Below are positions 53,410 through 62,586 of a stretch of 64,000 nucleotides of DNA, one piece after another. This DNA is from Variovorax sp. Root411. Lineage in GTDB: Bacteria > Pseudomonadota > Gammaproteobacteria > Burkholderiales > Burkholderiaceae_C. The position numbers were made by a program, and so were the translations under genes. How positions within the stretch are numbered: position 1 is the stretch's first letter; each line of letters starts with the position of its first letter. The notes beneath the pieces were generated by a model. That model searched no databases, was not told the origin of the DNA, and saw only the letters and a program-made list of their open reading frames with translations. The stretch covers positions 63,928 through 127,927 of the forward strand of contig NZ_LMDW01000001.1 in assembly GCF_001425205.1 (NCBI RefSeq), given 5' to 3'.

Positions 53410-55290
53410 ATGTGCGGCATCGTCGGGGCAGCGTCCCATCGCAACATCGTTCCGGTCCTGGTCCAGGGCCTCCAGCGGCTGGAATACCGCGGCTATGACT
53501 CGTGCGGCGTGGCGGTGCATGCCGGCGGCCTGACGCGGGCGCGCACCACCTCGCGCGTGGCCGACCTCGTGGCGCAGGTGCGCGACGACAAGGTCGAAGG
53601 CCTCACCGGCATCGCCCACACGCGCTGGGCCACGCACGGCGCGCCGGCGGTGCACAACGCACACCCGCATTTCAGCCATGGTCCCGGCGCCGACGCACAA
53701 GCCGCGCGCCCGGGCCGCATCGCGCTCGTGCACAACGGCATCATCGAAAACCACGAAGCCCTGCGCGCCGCGCTGGAAGCCAGGGGCTACGTGTTCGAGA
53801 GCCAGACCGACACCGAGGTCATCGCTCACCTCGTCGACAGCCTCTACGACGGCGACCTGTTCGAAGCCGTGAAGGCCGCCGTGCTGCAGCTGCACGGCGC
53901 CTACGCCATCGCCGTGATCTGCCGCGACGAACCGCAGCGCGTGGTCGGTGCGCGCGCGGGTTCGCCGCTGATCCTCGGCGCAGGCAAGGACGGCGGAGAG
54001 AACTTCCTCGCCAGCGACGCAATGGCCCTGGCCGGCGTGACCGACCAGATCGTCTACCTCGAAGAAGGCGACGTGGTCGACCTGCAGCCCGGCAAGTACT
54101 GGATCGTCGACAGGAACCACAAGCCCGTGACCCGTACCGTGCGCACCGTGCAGGCCCACAGCGGCGCGGCCGAACTCGGCCCCTACCGCCACTACATGCA
54201 GAAGGAAATCTTCGAGCAGCCGCGCGCCATCGGCGACACGCTCGAAGGCGTGGAAGGCATCGTGCCCGAGCTGTTCGACGGCATCGGGCAAGACGGCGCC
54301 ACCGGGGCGAGCGCGTACCGCGTGTTCCAGGACATCGACAAGATCCTCATCCTTGCGTGCGGCACCAGCTACTACAGCGGCTGCGCGGCCAAGTACTGGC
54401 TCGAGGGCATCGCGAAGATCTCCACGCAGGTCGAGATCGCGAGCGAGTACCGCTACCGCGACTCCGTGCCCGACCCGAAGACGCTGGTCGTCACCATCAG
54501 CCAGTCGGGCGAGACGGCCGACACGCTGGCCGCGCTGAAGCATGCGCGCTCATTGGGCATGGAACAGACGCTGACCATCTGCAACGTGGCCACCAGCGCG
54601 ATGGTGCGCGAGTGCAAGCTGGCGTACATCACGCGGGCGGGCGTGGAGATCGGCGTGGCGTCGACCAAGGCCTTCACCACGCAGCTCGCGGGCCTGTTCC
54701 TGCTCACGCTGGCCATCGCGCAGGCCAAGGGCAGGCTGAGCGATGCCGACGAGGCGCGCTACCTGAAGGAGATGCGGCACCTGCCGGTCGCGCTGCAGTC
54801 GGTGCTCGCGCTGGAGCCGCAGATCATCGGCTGGGCCGAGGACTTCGCGCGCAAGGACAACGCCCTGTTCCTCGGCCGCGGGCTGCACTACCCGATTGCG
54901 CTCGAAGGTGCGCTCAAGCTCAAGGAAGTGACCTACATCCACGCCGAGGCCTATGCGGCCGGCGAACTCAAGCACGGCCCGCTCGCGCTGGTCACGAGCG
55001 AGATGCCCGTGGTGGCCGTGGCACCGAACGATGCGCTGCTCGAAAAGCTCAAGAGCAACCTGCAGGAAGTGCGTGCGCGCGGCGGTGTTCTCTATGTGCT
55101 GGCCGACGGCGACACGAAGATCGCGAGCGGCGAAGGGCTGCACGTGATCCGCATGCCGGAGCACTACGGCGCGCTTTCGCCGATCCTGCACGTGGTGCCG
55201 CTGCAGCTGCTGGCGTATCACACGGCGTGTGCGCGCGGGACGGATGTGGACAAGCCGCGGAACCTGGCGAAGAGCGTGACGGTGGAGTGA
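53410..55290 (+). CDS. glmS: Glutamine-fructose-6-phosphate aminotransferase GlmS
   Basis: A 626-residue isomerising enzyme that makes glucosamine-6-phosphate, the first committed step to UDP-GlcNAc. The N-terminal Ntn-type glutaminase starts with catalytic Cys2 ([16 protein letters not shown]) and HTRWATHG. Two SIS sugar-isomerase domains follow ([21 protein letters not shown]). A short insertion rich in Ala/Arg/Gly ([16 protein letters not shown]) lengthens it slightly over E. coli. The C-terminal [12 protein letters not shown] is standard. Its promoter lies in the AT-rich gap shared with the lrp-like gene. Confidence 0.97.
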   Translation: MCGIVGAASHRNIVPVLVQGLQRLEYRGYDSCGVAVHAGGLTRARTTSRVADLVAQVRDDKVEGLTGIAHTRWATHGAPAVHNAHPHFSHGPGADAQAARPGRIALVHNGIIENHEALRAALEARGYVFESQTDTEVIAHLVDSLYDGDLFEAVKAAVLQLHGAYAIAVICRDEPQRVVGARAGSPLILGAGKDGGENFLASDAMALAGVTDQIVYLEEGDVVDLQPGKYWIVDRNHKPVTRTVRTVQAHSGAAELGPYRHYMQKEIFEQPRAIGDTLEGVEGIVPELFDGIGQDGATGASAYRVFQDIDKILILACGTSYYSGCAAKYWLEGIAKISTQVEIASEYRYRDSVPDPKTLVVTISQSGETADTLAALKHARSLGMEQTLTICNVATSAMVRECKLAYITRAGVEIGVASTKAFTTQLAGLFLLTLAIAQAKGRLSDADEARYLKEMRHLPVALQSVLALEPQIIGWAEDFARKDNALFLGRGLHYPIALEGALKLKEVTYIHAEAYAAGELKHGPLALVTSEMPVVAVAPNDALLEKLKSNLQEVRARGGVLYVLADGDTKIASGEGLHVIRMPEHYGALSPILHVVPLQLLAYHTACARGTDVDKPRNLAKSVTVE

Positions 55291-55326
55291 GGGCCGCTCG
55301 CCGCGCCGCAATTTGCCGGGGCGCTT

Positions 55327-55343
55327 CCTGCTGATCCAGCAGG
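55327..55343. promoter_or_regulatory. Perfect palindrome upstream of the second LysR gene
   Basis: CCTGCTG-ATC-CAGCAGG is a 7-base-pair perfect inverted repeat, 36 bases after the glmS stop and 41 before the LysR start. There is no T tract, so it is more likely an operator or a minor hairpin than a terminator. Confidence 0.4.
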
Positions 55344-55383
55344 ACCGAACGCGCGTGCGCCACAACGCTGCAACAATGCGGAT

Positions 55384-56286
55384 TTGCAAGCGCATCTCGT
55401 GGCCCGTCGCGTCGATCCCTACAGTGTCAGGTTGTTCGTTTCCGTTGCCCGGGCGGGATCCATTGTTCGCGCGGCCGGGCAGGAACACATTGCACCGTCT
55501 GCGCTGAGCAGGCGACTTGCCGACCTTGAACATGCGTTCGGCACGACGCTCCTGATCCGTTCGCCGCGCGGCATCGAGCTCACCGATGCCGGCCATGTGG
55601 TGTTGGCGGGCGGCGAGCAGATCGACGCCGACCTGCAGGCGCTCGTGCGCAAAGTCCAGACCGTGGGCGATGCGGTGCGCGGTACGGTCCGGCTGTACGC
55701 CAACATGTCGGCGGTGATCGGTTTCCTGCCGGAACGGTTGCAATCTTTCATGACGTCTTTCCCGCAGGTCGAGGTGTCGCTGCAGGAACTGGACACGCGC
55801 GATGTTGTGCGTGCCTGCCTCGACGACCGTGCCGACGTGGGCGTCGGGGTCGAGGTGCAGGTGCCGGCGGGGCTCGAGTCGTGGCGATTCGCAACGGACC
55901 CGTTGCTGGTGGTGCTGCCGGCCGGCCATGCGCTGGCCAAACGCAAGTCGCTGAGTTTTGCGCAAGCGCTCGAACACCCCTTGATCGGCGTTCACCAGGG
56001 CGGCGCGCTGGACCGTTCCCTGCACGAGCGCGCAGCCGCGCTGCACCACCCGTTTGCACCGACCGTGTCCGTCAGCAGCTTCGATGCGGTCTGCCGCATG
56101 GTCGAAGCCGGACTCGGCATTGCCGTGATTCCCCAGAGCGCGGCGGCGGCCTACGCTGGCAATGCCCGTTTTGCACGGCGTCCGCTCGATGAGCCCTGGG
56201 CCGCGCGCGACCTGCACCTGTACGCGCTGCGCAAGTCGCCGCGCCGTCGCGCCGTGGCGGCCCTGATCGAGGCGCTTCGCGGGTAA
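55384..56286 (+). CDS. LysR-family regulator of the aconitase-like cluster
   Basis: A 300-residue LysR regulator with an N-terminal helix-turn-helix (SVRLFVSVARAGSIVRAAG, PSALSRRLADLEHAFG) and a sensor domain with FAPTVSVSSFDAVCRMVEAG. The start is a TTG (MQAHLVARRVDP); a GTG 15 bases later is an equal candidate. It precedes the dehydratase, Bug receptor and GST genes on the same strand, and is the likely regulator of them. Effector unknown; a tri- or dicarboxylate is a guess from the neighbours. Confidence 0.88.
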   Translation: MQAHLVARRVDPYSVRLFVSVARAGSIVRAAGQEHIAPSALSRRLADLEHAFGTTLLIRSPRGIELTDAGHVVLAGGEQIDADLQALVRKVQTVGDAVRGTVRLYANMSAVIGFLPERLQSFMTSFPQVEVSLQELDTRDVVRACLDDRADVGVGVEVQVPAGLESWRFATDPLLVVLPAGHALAKRKSLSFAQALEHPLIGVHQGGALDRSLHERAAALHHPFAPTVSVSSFDAVCRMVEAGLGIAVIPQSAAAAYAGNARFARRPLDEPWAARDLHLYALRKSPRRRAVAALIEALRG

Positions 56287-56365
56287 CTCCGGATCTCGCA
56301 TTTGGAGAGAGCCGGTTTGCCGTATCGGCGCTTTCAGGCATGCGGCGCGGCCATGATCATTGGGC

Positions 56366-58354
56366 ATGCCAGCCATTTCGCCAGCCAGCACGCCGCCGCA
56401 GCGCTTTGCCCCCGCCATCCTCTTCCTGAGCCAATCGGCCGACGTCGTTGGCCGCAGCCTGCAGGGCGAACCCGTGACGCTCGACGCGGCCCGCCCGCTG
56501 CGCGACGACGTCTCGACCGATGAGATCACGCCGCTGCCGATCCTCACGCACTACGACGACAAGCTGGGCAGCTACCCCTACACCGGCTTTCGCGCGGGCG
56601 AGGCGACACCCATAGGCATCGACGCGATCCGCGGGCACGGCATCGAGGTCGTGGTCGCCGGCAAGCGCTACGGCAAAGGCTCGTCGCGCGAGCACAGCCC
56701 GGCGGCCGAGAAGCTGGCCGGGGTGCGGCTGGTGATCGCCGAAAGCTTCGAGCGCATCTACCGCCAGAACGCCGACAACATCGGCCTGTTCACTTCGACC
56801 GACTTCGGCCTGGTCTCGCGCATTCAGGCCGGCGAGGCGATACCGCTGGAAGACCTTGTGGCCGGCCGCGACGCGCTGGCGGCCGCCATTCTCGGGAGCG
56901 GCGGCCTGCTGCGCTTCGGCCAGCAGTTCATGCGCAACATCGCCTCGGCACCGGTCGCCGGGGACGGGCGCCCGCGCACGCTGTTCGAGAAAATCGTGGC
57001 GCGCCATGCGCTCGCCACCGAACTCACCGAGGCCCACCCCACGCCCGGCGACGGTGCTTTCGTGCGAGCCGATCGACGATTCATCCACGAGTACTACACC
57101 GGCATGGCGGCGCACATGCTGCACGCGACCTTCGGCCGCCCCCTGGCGTTGCGCGACCCGGCATCGATCGTCGTGTTCGAAGACCACACGTCCTATGTCG
57201 AGGAAAGCCCGGCGCACGTGCGCGGCGGGCTGGTACCGAACGTGCACCGCATGGTCGAGGCGCAACGCGAGTTCGTCGCCGCCTACGGCCTGCGCTCGCA
57301 CCGCACGCTGACCGAAGCAGAGGCGGCCGCCGATGACGGCAGCAACGTCGCCGGCATCTCGCACGCGATGGTGGCCGAGCACTACGCGCTGCCGGGCCAA
57401 CTGGTGGTGGGCACCGATTCGCACACGCCGCACAGTGGCGCGCTCGGCTGCGTGGCATTCGGCGTCGGTACCACCGACATGGCGAATGCCTTCGTGACAG
57501 GCGCGGTGCGGCTCACCGTGCCGCAGTCGCTGCGCATCGTGCTCGACGGGCGCATCCCGCCCGGTGTCACGGCCAAGGACATCGTGCTGCATCTGCTGGC
57601 GCTGCCGCTCATTCGCGACGGCAACGGCGTCGGCAAGGTGTTCGAGTTTTGCGGCGAGTCCATTGCGGCGCTGTCGACCGACGAACGCGCGACGCTCACC
57701 AACATGACGGCGGAGCTCGGCGGCTTCACCGGCATCGTCGCACCCGACGCGGAAACCGTGCGCTTCCTGCGCGAGCGCCGTGGCGTTGAATTCGTGCTGG
57801 AGCCATGGATGGCGAGCGACGAGGGCGCCGCATATGCCGAGACCCTGCACGTCGACTGCGCCGCGGTGCCGCCGATGGTGGCGCGGCCCGGTGATCCCGG
57901 CAACGGCCTGCCGTTGCGCGAGGTGGCTGCGCCGGTGCGGATCGACATTGCCTACGGCGGCTCCTGCACCGCCGGCAAGCGGGAAGACTTCGACCATTAC
58001 CACGCGGTGTTGCGCTGGGCGGCTGAGCGCGGCCTGAAAGTCGCGTCCGGCGTGCAGCTGTTCCTTCAGTTCGGCACCACGGCCGTTCGGGACCACTGCA
58101 TCGAACAGGGCTACATGGAAGCGTTCGAGAAGGTCGGCGCACGCATGCTGCAACCGTCGTGCGGGGCCTGCGGCAACTGCGGGCCCGGCGGTTCGGTCCG
58201 TGCCGATCAGGTCACCGTCAGTGCTATCAACCGCAACTTCCCGGGGCGCGGCGGGCCCGGCCAGGTCTGGCTTGCCAGTCCCCCGACCGTGGCCGCCAGC
58301 GCGATTGCCGGGGAGCTCGTGTCATTCGAGACGCTGCGCCAGCGCTACACCTGA
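56366..58354 (+). CDS. Single-chain aconitase-superfamily hydro-lyase with swivel domain first
   Basis: A 662-residue enzyme in which a LeuD-type swivel domain (about 15-205: DDVSTDEITPLP, YGKGSSREHSPAA, SFERIYRQNADNIGL) precedes a LeuC-like catalytic domain (about 210-650: VVGTDSHTPHSGALG). The likely 4Fe-4S ligands are Cys534 in YGGSCTAGKRED and Cys599/Cys602 in PSCGACGNCG. In LeuCD and AcnA the swivel follows the catalytic part; AcnB also has it first but with a large HEAT domain, absent here. Substrate is probably a hydroxy di- or tricarboxylate. I start at the ATG at 56366; a TTG is two codons upstream. Confidence 0.85.
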   Translation: MPAISPASTPPQRFAPAILFLSQSADVVGRSLQGEPVTLDAARPLRDDVSTDEITPLPILTHYDDKLGSYPYTGFRAGEATPIGIDAIRGHGIEVVVAGKRYGKGSSREHSPAAEKLAGVRLVIAESFERIYRQNADNIGLFTSTDFGLVSRIQAGEAIPLEDLVAGRDALAAAILGSGGLLRFGQQFMRNIASAPVAGDGRPRTLFEKIVARHALATELTEAHPTPGDGAFVRADRRFIHEYYTGMAAHMLHATFGRPLALRDPASIVVFEDHTSYVEESPAHVRGGLVPNVHRMVEAQREFVAAYGLRSHRTLTEAEAAADDGSNVAGISHAMVAEHYALPGQLVVGTDSHTPHSGALGCVAFGVGTTDMANAFVTGAVRLTVPQSLRIVLDGRIPPGVTAKDIVLHLLALPLIRDGNGVGKVFEFCGESIAALSTDERATLTNMTAELGGFTGIVAPDAETVRFLRERRGVEFVLEPWMASDEGAAYAETLHVDCAAVPPMVARPGDPGNGLPLREVAAPVRIDIAYGGSCTAGKREDFDHYHAVLRWAAERGLKVASGVQLFLQFGTTAVRDHCIEQGYMEAFEKVGARMLQPSCGACGNCGPGGSVRADQVTVSAINRNFPGRGGPGQVWLASPPTVAASAIAGELVSFETLRQRYT

Positions 58355-58388
58355 ATTCACCGCCCCCAAATATCAGGAGACAAGACCC

Positions 58389-59357
58389 ATGACCCCGATT
58401 CTTTTCCGTCGCACCGCGCTCGCGGCACTTCTCGCAGTGAGCTGCCTCGGCACCGCGCTGGCGCAGTCCGACAAGCCGCTGCGAATGATCGTGCCGCTGG
58501 CTGCGGGTTCCACCGTCGATGCGGTGGCACGCGCCATCGCGCCGGGCTTCGGCAAGGCGACAGGGCACGCGATCGTCGTGGAGAACATCGTCGGTGCAGG
58601 CGGTATTCCCGGCACCAGCCAGCTCGTGAAGGCCCCGAAGGACGGTCTCACGCTCGGCATGATTTCGTCGAATCACGTGATCAATCCGGGTATCTACAAG
58701 ACCATTCCGTACGACAGCCTGAAGGACATCACGCCGATCGCCGTGCTCGCCACGGTGCCGGTGGTGCTCGTGGTCAACCCGGCGTTGCCGGTCAAGACCG
58801 TCAAGGAGCTGCTGGCCTATGCCAAGGCCAACCCCGACAAACTCAACTACGGGTCGGCGGGCAACGGCAGTACGCTGCATCTTGCGAGCGAGTTGCTCGT
58901 CAGCGAGACCGGCATCGCGATGAAGCACGTGCCTTATCGCGGCACCGGCCCGCTCATCACCGACCTGATCGGCGGCCAGGTGCAGCTGGCCTTCGTTTCG
59001 ATCTCGCAGGTCGCGCCGCAGGTCAAGGCCGGTGCGCTGCGCGCGCTGGCCGTGTCGACCCCGGCGCGTTCGGCAGCCTTGCCCGATGTGCCGACCGTGG
59101 CGGAAGCCGGCGTGTCCGGCTACAGCTTCGACGCCTGGATTGCGCTCATCGGTCCGGGCGGATTGCCCAAGAGCATCGTCGATGCCGACTACGCCGCGAT
59201 CAAGACAGCACTTGCCTCGCCCGAGGCGCAATCGGCGATGGCCGCGCAAGGGCTCACGATTCTCGATACAGGGCCGGATCTTGCGCCGGCCTTCTTCAAG
59301 TCGGAACTCGCGAAGCATCAGAAGCTTGTGAAGCAGTCGGGGGCGACGCTGGACTGA
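58389..59357 (+). CDS. Bug-family periplasmic solute-binding protein (TctC type)
   Basis: A 322-residue exported receptor: signal peptide (TALAALLAVSCLGTALA) cut before QSDKP, then the two-lobed Bug fold with PLRMIVPLAAGSTVDAVAR, ENIVGAGGIPGTSQL, and KHVPYRGTGPLITDLIGGQV. These proteins bind carboxylates or amides and feed tripartite tricarboxylate (TctAB) transporters; no TctA/TctB gene is here, a common state for the many orphan Bug genes of these bacteria. AGGAG lies 12-16 bases before the ATG. Position suggests it binds the substrate of the dehydratase upstream. Confidence 0.95.
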   Translation: MTPILFRRTALAALLAVSCLGTALAQSDKPLRMIVPLAAGSTVDAVARAIAPGFGKATGHAIVVENIVGAGGIPGTSQLVKAPKDGLTLGMISSNHVINPGIYKTIPYDSLKDITPIAVLATVPVVLVVNPALPVKTVKELLAYAKANPDKLNYGSAGNGSTLHLASELLVSETGIAMKHVPYRGTGPLITDLIGGQVQLAFVSISQVAPQVKAGALRALAVSTPARSAALPDVPTVAEAGVSGYSFDAWIALIGPGGLPKSIVDADYAAIKTALASPEAQSAMAAQGLTILDTGPDLAPAFFKSELAKHQKLVKQSGATLD

Positions 59358-59465
59358 GCGCCGTGGGCCAACCGAACGGTCTTGGCATTCGCAGGCGATG
59401 TCGGGGCTTATGCTCGCCTGATCCTGGCAAGAGCCATTCCTCACTGAAACAATGCGAGCCGTTCG

Positions 59466-60176
59466 ATGATCACCCTGTACCACTGCGTGAGCGCACGTTC
59501 GTTTCGTGCGCTCTGGATGCTCGAGGAGCTGGGCCTGCCCTATGAGCTGCTGATGCTGCCCTTTCCGCCGCGCCTGCTGGCCCGTTCCTACCTCGACATC
59601 AATCCGCTGGGCACCATCCCGTTGATGATCGACGGCGCGACGCGCATGACCGAGTCGGCTGCCATTTGCCAGTACCTCTGCGCGCTGAGCGCCCCGACGC
59701 AGTTGCAAGTGGAGCCGGCGGAAGAAGGCTACGGCAACTACCTCAACTTCCTCCATTTCGGGGAGGCCACGCTCACGTTTCCCCAGACGCTGGTGCTTCG
59801 CTACGCCCGCTTCGAGCCCGATCACCGGCGGCAGCCCACCGTCGCGGACGACTATGCGAAATGGTTCCTGGCGAGGCTGCGAACCCTGGAGCCGATCCTC
59901 GCCGAACAACAGTACCTGTGTGCCGGCCGTTTCACCGCTGCCGACGTGTCCGTCGGCTATGCGTTGCTGCTGGCCCAGCACCTGGGACTCGCATCGCGCT
60001 TCACGCCGGCCGTCCAGGCCTATTGGCAGCGCCTGCAGCAGCGCGCCGGGTACGACCGCGCAATGCGGGCCCAGGAGGCCGCCGCCGAGGCGCAGGGTGT
60101 TTCCACTGTCCCGGCCCCCGATACGGCCGCTGCGCCTGCTCCCGCTCCAGCAGAGGGCAGGGCGACTGCGCCATGA
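59466..60176 (+). CDS. Glutathione S-transferase of the aconitase-like cluster
   Basis: A 236-residue GST: thioredoxin-like domain (MITLYHCVSARSFRALWMLE, Ser-Phe at the active position, NPLGTIPLMIDG with the cis-Pro) and helical C-terminal domain with ACRFTAADVSVGYAL-like block (AGRFTAADVSVGYALLL). A Pro/Ala-rich tail of about 30 residues follows and looks unstructured. 108 bases after the Bug gene, same strand. A thiol-dependent isomerase or detoxification step for a product of the pathway would fit, but is unproven. Confidence 0.87.
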   Translation: MITLYHCVSARSFRALWMLEELGLPYELLMLPFPPRLLARSYLDINPLGTIPLMIDGATRMTESAAICQYLCALSAPTQLQVEPAEEGYGNYLNFLHFGEATLTFPQTLVLRYARFEPDHRRQPTVADDYAKWFLARLRTLEPILAEQQYLCAGRFTAADVSVGYALLLAQHLGLASRFTPAVQAYWQRLQQRAGYDRAMRAQEAAAEAQGVSTVPAPDTAAAPAPAPAEGRATAP

Positions 60177-60262
60177 GTCGGTTTGGCCAGTCGCCGGCCA
60201 CGAACGACAAGTGATCGATGCGGTTGGCCTATGAGCGCTACTCCAAGGATCCTGCCGAAGCG

Positions 60263-61102
60263 CTAGCGCGCGCCCAGCTGGAACGAGGAGCCTTGCGCAG
60301 CCGCCTCGGCAATCACCTTCATCACCGCATCGGGCTGCGACGTCATCACGACGTGTGACCCACCCTTGACCACCACTGTCTTCACCGCTTTCGCGCGCTC
60401 GGCCATGAAGGCCATCGCTGCGGGCGGAATGTTCCTGTCGCGATCACCGTAGACGAACCACGAGGGCACCGACTTCCAGGCCGGCGTCTCGGCCGGCTCG
60501 TTCAGCGCGGCCTCGGCGATCGGGCGCTGCCCCACGGCCATCAGGTGCGCCTTCGCCAGCGGCACGTCGGCCGCGAACTGGGCGGGGAACTTGTCCTGCT
60601 GGATGTACAGGTCCTTGCCGCCATCGGCCAGCGGTACCGCCGGGGCGAGCGTCGGGCCGAGCGTGCTGCCCGGGAATTTACCGGTGAGGCCGATCGCCGT
60701 CTCGCCGGCTTCGGGCGCGAACGCCGCCACGAAGACCAGCGCCTTGACATTGGCCTTCCCGCTGGCGGCCGCCGAGATGACCGAGCCCCCGTACGAATGG
60801 CCGACGAGGACGACCGGTCCCTTGATCGAATCGACGATGCCGGCGACTGCGGCGGCATCGAACCTGGGCCCGCGCAGCGGGTTCGCGGCGGCGATCACCG
60901 GGTAGTGCCGAGCCTGCAGTCTGCGCACCACGCCGTCCCAGCTGGACGAATCCGCGAACGCCCCGTGCACGAGCACGACCGTGGGCTTGGGTGGCTGCGC
61001 GGCCGCAGCCGGTTGTGCGAAGGATTGCAGTGGCGCGAGAGCGGCCAGGCCGGCGGCACTGGCGATCAGGCCCATGCCGATGCGGCGGGAAAACTTTGTC
61101 AT
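60263..61102 (-). CDS. Exported alpha/beta hydrolase (Ser nucleophile)
   Basis: A 279-residue hydrolase with a signal peptide (GMGLIASAAGLAALAPLQSFA, cut near QPAAA). Nucleophile elbow GHSYGG, oxyanion region VLVHGAFADSSSWDG, catalytic Asp near VYGDRDRNIPP and His in GGSHVVMTSQPD, the usual order of the AB_hydrolase_6 group. Resembles small esterase-like proteins near stress genes. Substrate unknown. Divergent from the second hydrolase, which has a different catalytic nucleophile. Confidence 0.87.
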   Translation of the reverse strand: MTKFSRRIGMGLIASAAGLAALAPLQSFAQPAAAAQPPKPTVVLVHGAFADSSSWDGVVRRLQARHYPVIAAANPLRGPRFDAAAVAGIVDSIKGPVVLVGHSYGGSVISAAASGKANVKALVFVAAFAPEAGETAIGLTGKFPGSTLGPTLAPAVPLADGGKDLYIQQDKFPAQFAADVPLAKAHLMAVGQRPIAEAALNEPAETPAWKSVPSWFVYGDRDRNIPPAAMAFMAERAKAVKTVVVKGGSHVVMTSQPDAVMKVIAEAAAQGSSFQLGAR

Positions 61103-61434
61103 GACGATCTTTCCTTGGTTCGACGTTGAGAGAGAAAAACAAGAGTCGGCTGAAAACCAACGACGTCGAATCTAGGAGCGGCACCCCGGCCAGCCGGCTT
61201 TCTCTGTATGCGCGTGTGTCAGGGGCCCGCCTTGCGACATTAATTTGCAAACGACTTGCCTGGCGAGCCCTGCGATTGAAATTTAGTGTTGGCGAAGCCG
61301 GGCCCGGATACAGAGGCATACGAAAGCCGATCGCCCGCCTGCCTCCGCGCCGAACAATCGCGCATCAGTTTCGGACAGCGCATGCAATCCGCCACTGGTG
61401 CGTCTTTCAATCACTTCGGATCCAGGAGATCTCA
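61103..61434. other. 332-base divergent gap between two alpha/beta hydrolase genes
   Basis: No gene is seen. TTCGACGTTG at 61118-61127 and CAACGACGTCGAA at 61159-61171 are imperfect inverted repeats in the leader of the minus-strand hydrolase. AGGAG (61424-61428) precedes the plus-strand start. I see no clear -35/-10 pair or regulator site beyond this. Confidence 0.4.
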
Positions 61435-62457
61435 ATGACCGTTTTCCAATCGCTGCCCCGCCGCTCGTTCCTCGGCAAGGCGGCGCTCGGCATCGCCGCC
61501 GCCCAGCTGGTTTCGACCGTGCCCGCTTTCGCTCAAACCGCCGGCGCAGGCAGCACCAGGCGCCTCGAGCCGCTCAAGAGCATCGAGGCCGGCGGCCTCA
61601 GCATCGGGTATTTCGAGGCAGGGCCGGCCGACGGTGCCCCCGTGATCCTTCTTCACGGCTGGCCCTACGACATCCACATGTTCGTCGACGTCGCACCGCA
61701 GCTTGCCGCCGCGGGCTTGCGCGTGATCGTGCCGTACCTGCGCGGGTACGGCACCACGCGCTTCCTGTCTGCCGACACGCCGCGCAACGGGCAGCAGTCG
61801 GTGGTCGCCGTCGACATCATCGCGCTGATGGATGCGCTGAAGATCCAGGCTGCCACTGTCGCCGGCTGCGACTGGGGCGCGCGCACGGCATGCATCATGG
61901 CCGCGCTGTGGCCGGAGCGCGTGAAGGCGCTGGTGTCGGTCAGCGGCTACCTGATCGGCAGCCAGGAGGCCGGCAAGACCCCGCTGCCGCCGCAGGCCGA
62001 GTTGCAGTGGTGGTACCAGTACTACTTCGCGACCGAGCGCGGCCGCGCGGGCTACGAGAAGAACCGCCACGACTTCGCCAAGCTCATCTGGCAGATCGCA
62101 TCACCGAAGTGGAACTTCGATGCGGCCACGTTCGAGCGCAGCGCCCTGGCACTCGAGAACCCCGACCACGTGGCCATCACGGTCCACAACTACCGCTGGC
62201 GCCTCGGCCTGGCAGACGGCGAGGCGAAGTACCAGGCGCTGGAGAACCGGCTCGCCAAGGCACCCGTGATCGGCGTGCCGACCATCACGCTGGAAGGCGA
62301 CGCCAACGGCGCGCCGCATCCGGAACCCGGTGCCTATGCGAAGAAGTTCTCGGGCCGCTACGAGCATCGGCTGGTCAGCGGCGGCGTCGGCCACAACCTG
62401 CCGCAGGAAGCGCCCGAGGCCTTCGCGAAGGCCGTGATCGACGCGGCGCGTGGGTAA
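61435..62457 (+). CDS. Tat-exported alpha/beta hydrolase, epoxide-hydrolase-like (Asp nucleophile)
   Basis: A 340-residue protein with a twin-arginine signal (LPRRSFLGKAALG, cut near AFAQTA). The elbow reads VAGCDWGARTA, with Asp where esterases have Ser, as in epoxide hydrolases and haloalkane dehalogenases. HGWPYDIH gives the oxyanion strand and GVGHNLPQEAPE the catalytic His. Twin-arginine export implies folding in the cytoplasm. Its substrate is not evident. AGGAG precedes the ATG by 6-10 bases. Confidence 0.88.
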   Translation: MTVFQSLPRRSFLGKAALGIAAAQLVSTVPAFAQTAGAGSTRRLEPLKSIEAGGLSIGYFEAGPADGAPVILLHGWPYDIHMFVDVAPQLAAAGLRVIVPYLRGYGTTRFLSADTPRNGQQSVVAVDIIALMDALKIQAATVAGCDWGARTACIMAALWPERVKALVSVSGYLIGSQEAGKTPLPPQAELQWWYQYYFATERGRAGYEKNRHDFAKLIWQIASPKWNFDAATFERSALALENPDHVAITVHNYRWRLGLADGEAKYQALENRLAKAPVIGVPTITLEGDANGAPHPEPGAYAKKFSGRYEHRLVSGGVGHNLPQEAPEAFAKAVIDAARG

Positions 62458-62586
62458 ACCCCGCGATGTCGCCACCTGTTGCAACGGGTAATCGGCGCCG
62501 CTATGCAGACACGAAGTTTTCCTACGCACCGGCCGGGAGCACCGTCCCATCTTTCGAGCTCCCCACAACTCAACATGGAGCCCATG

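Noticed and set aside
55327..55343. Terminator for glmS
   Set aside because: The palindrome has no T tract on either side; kept only as a possible operator.
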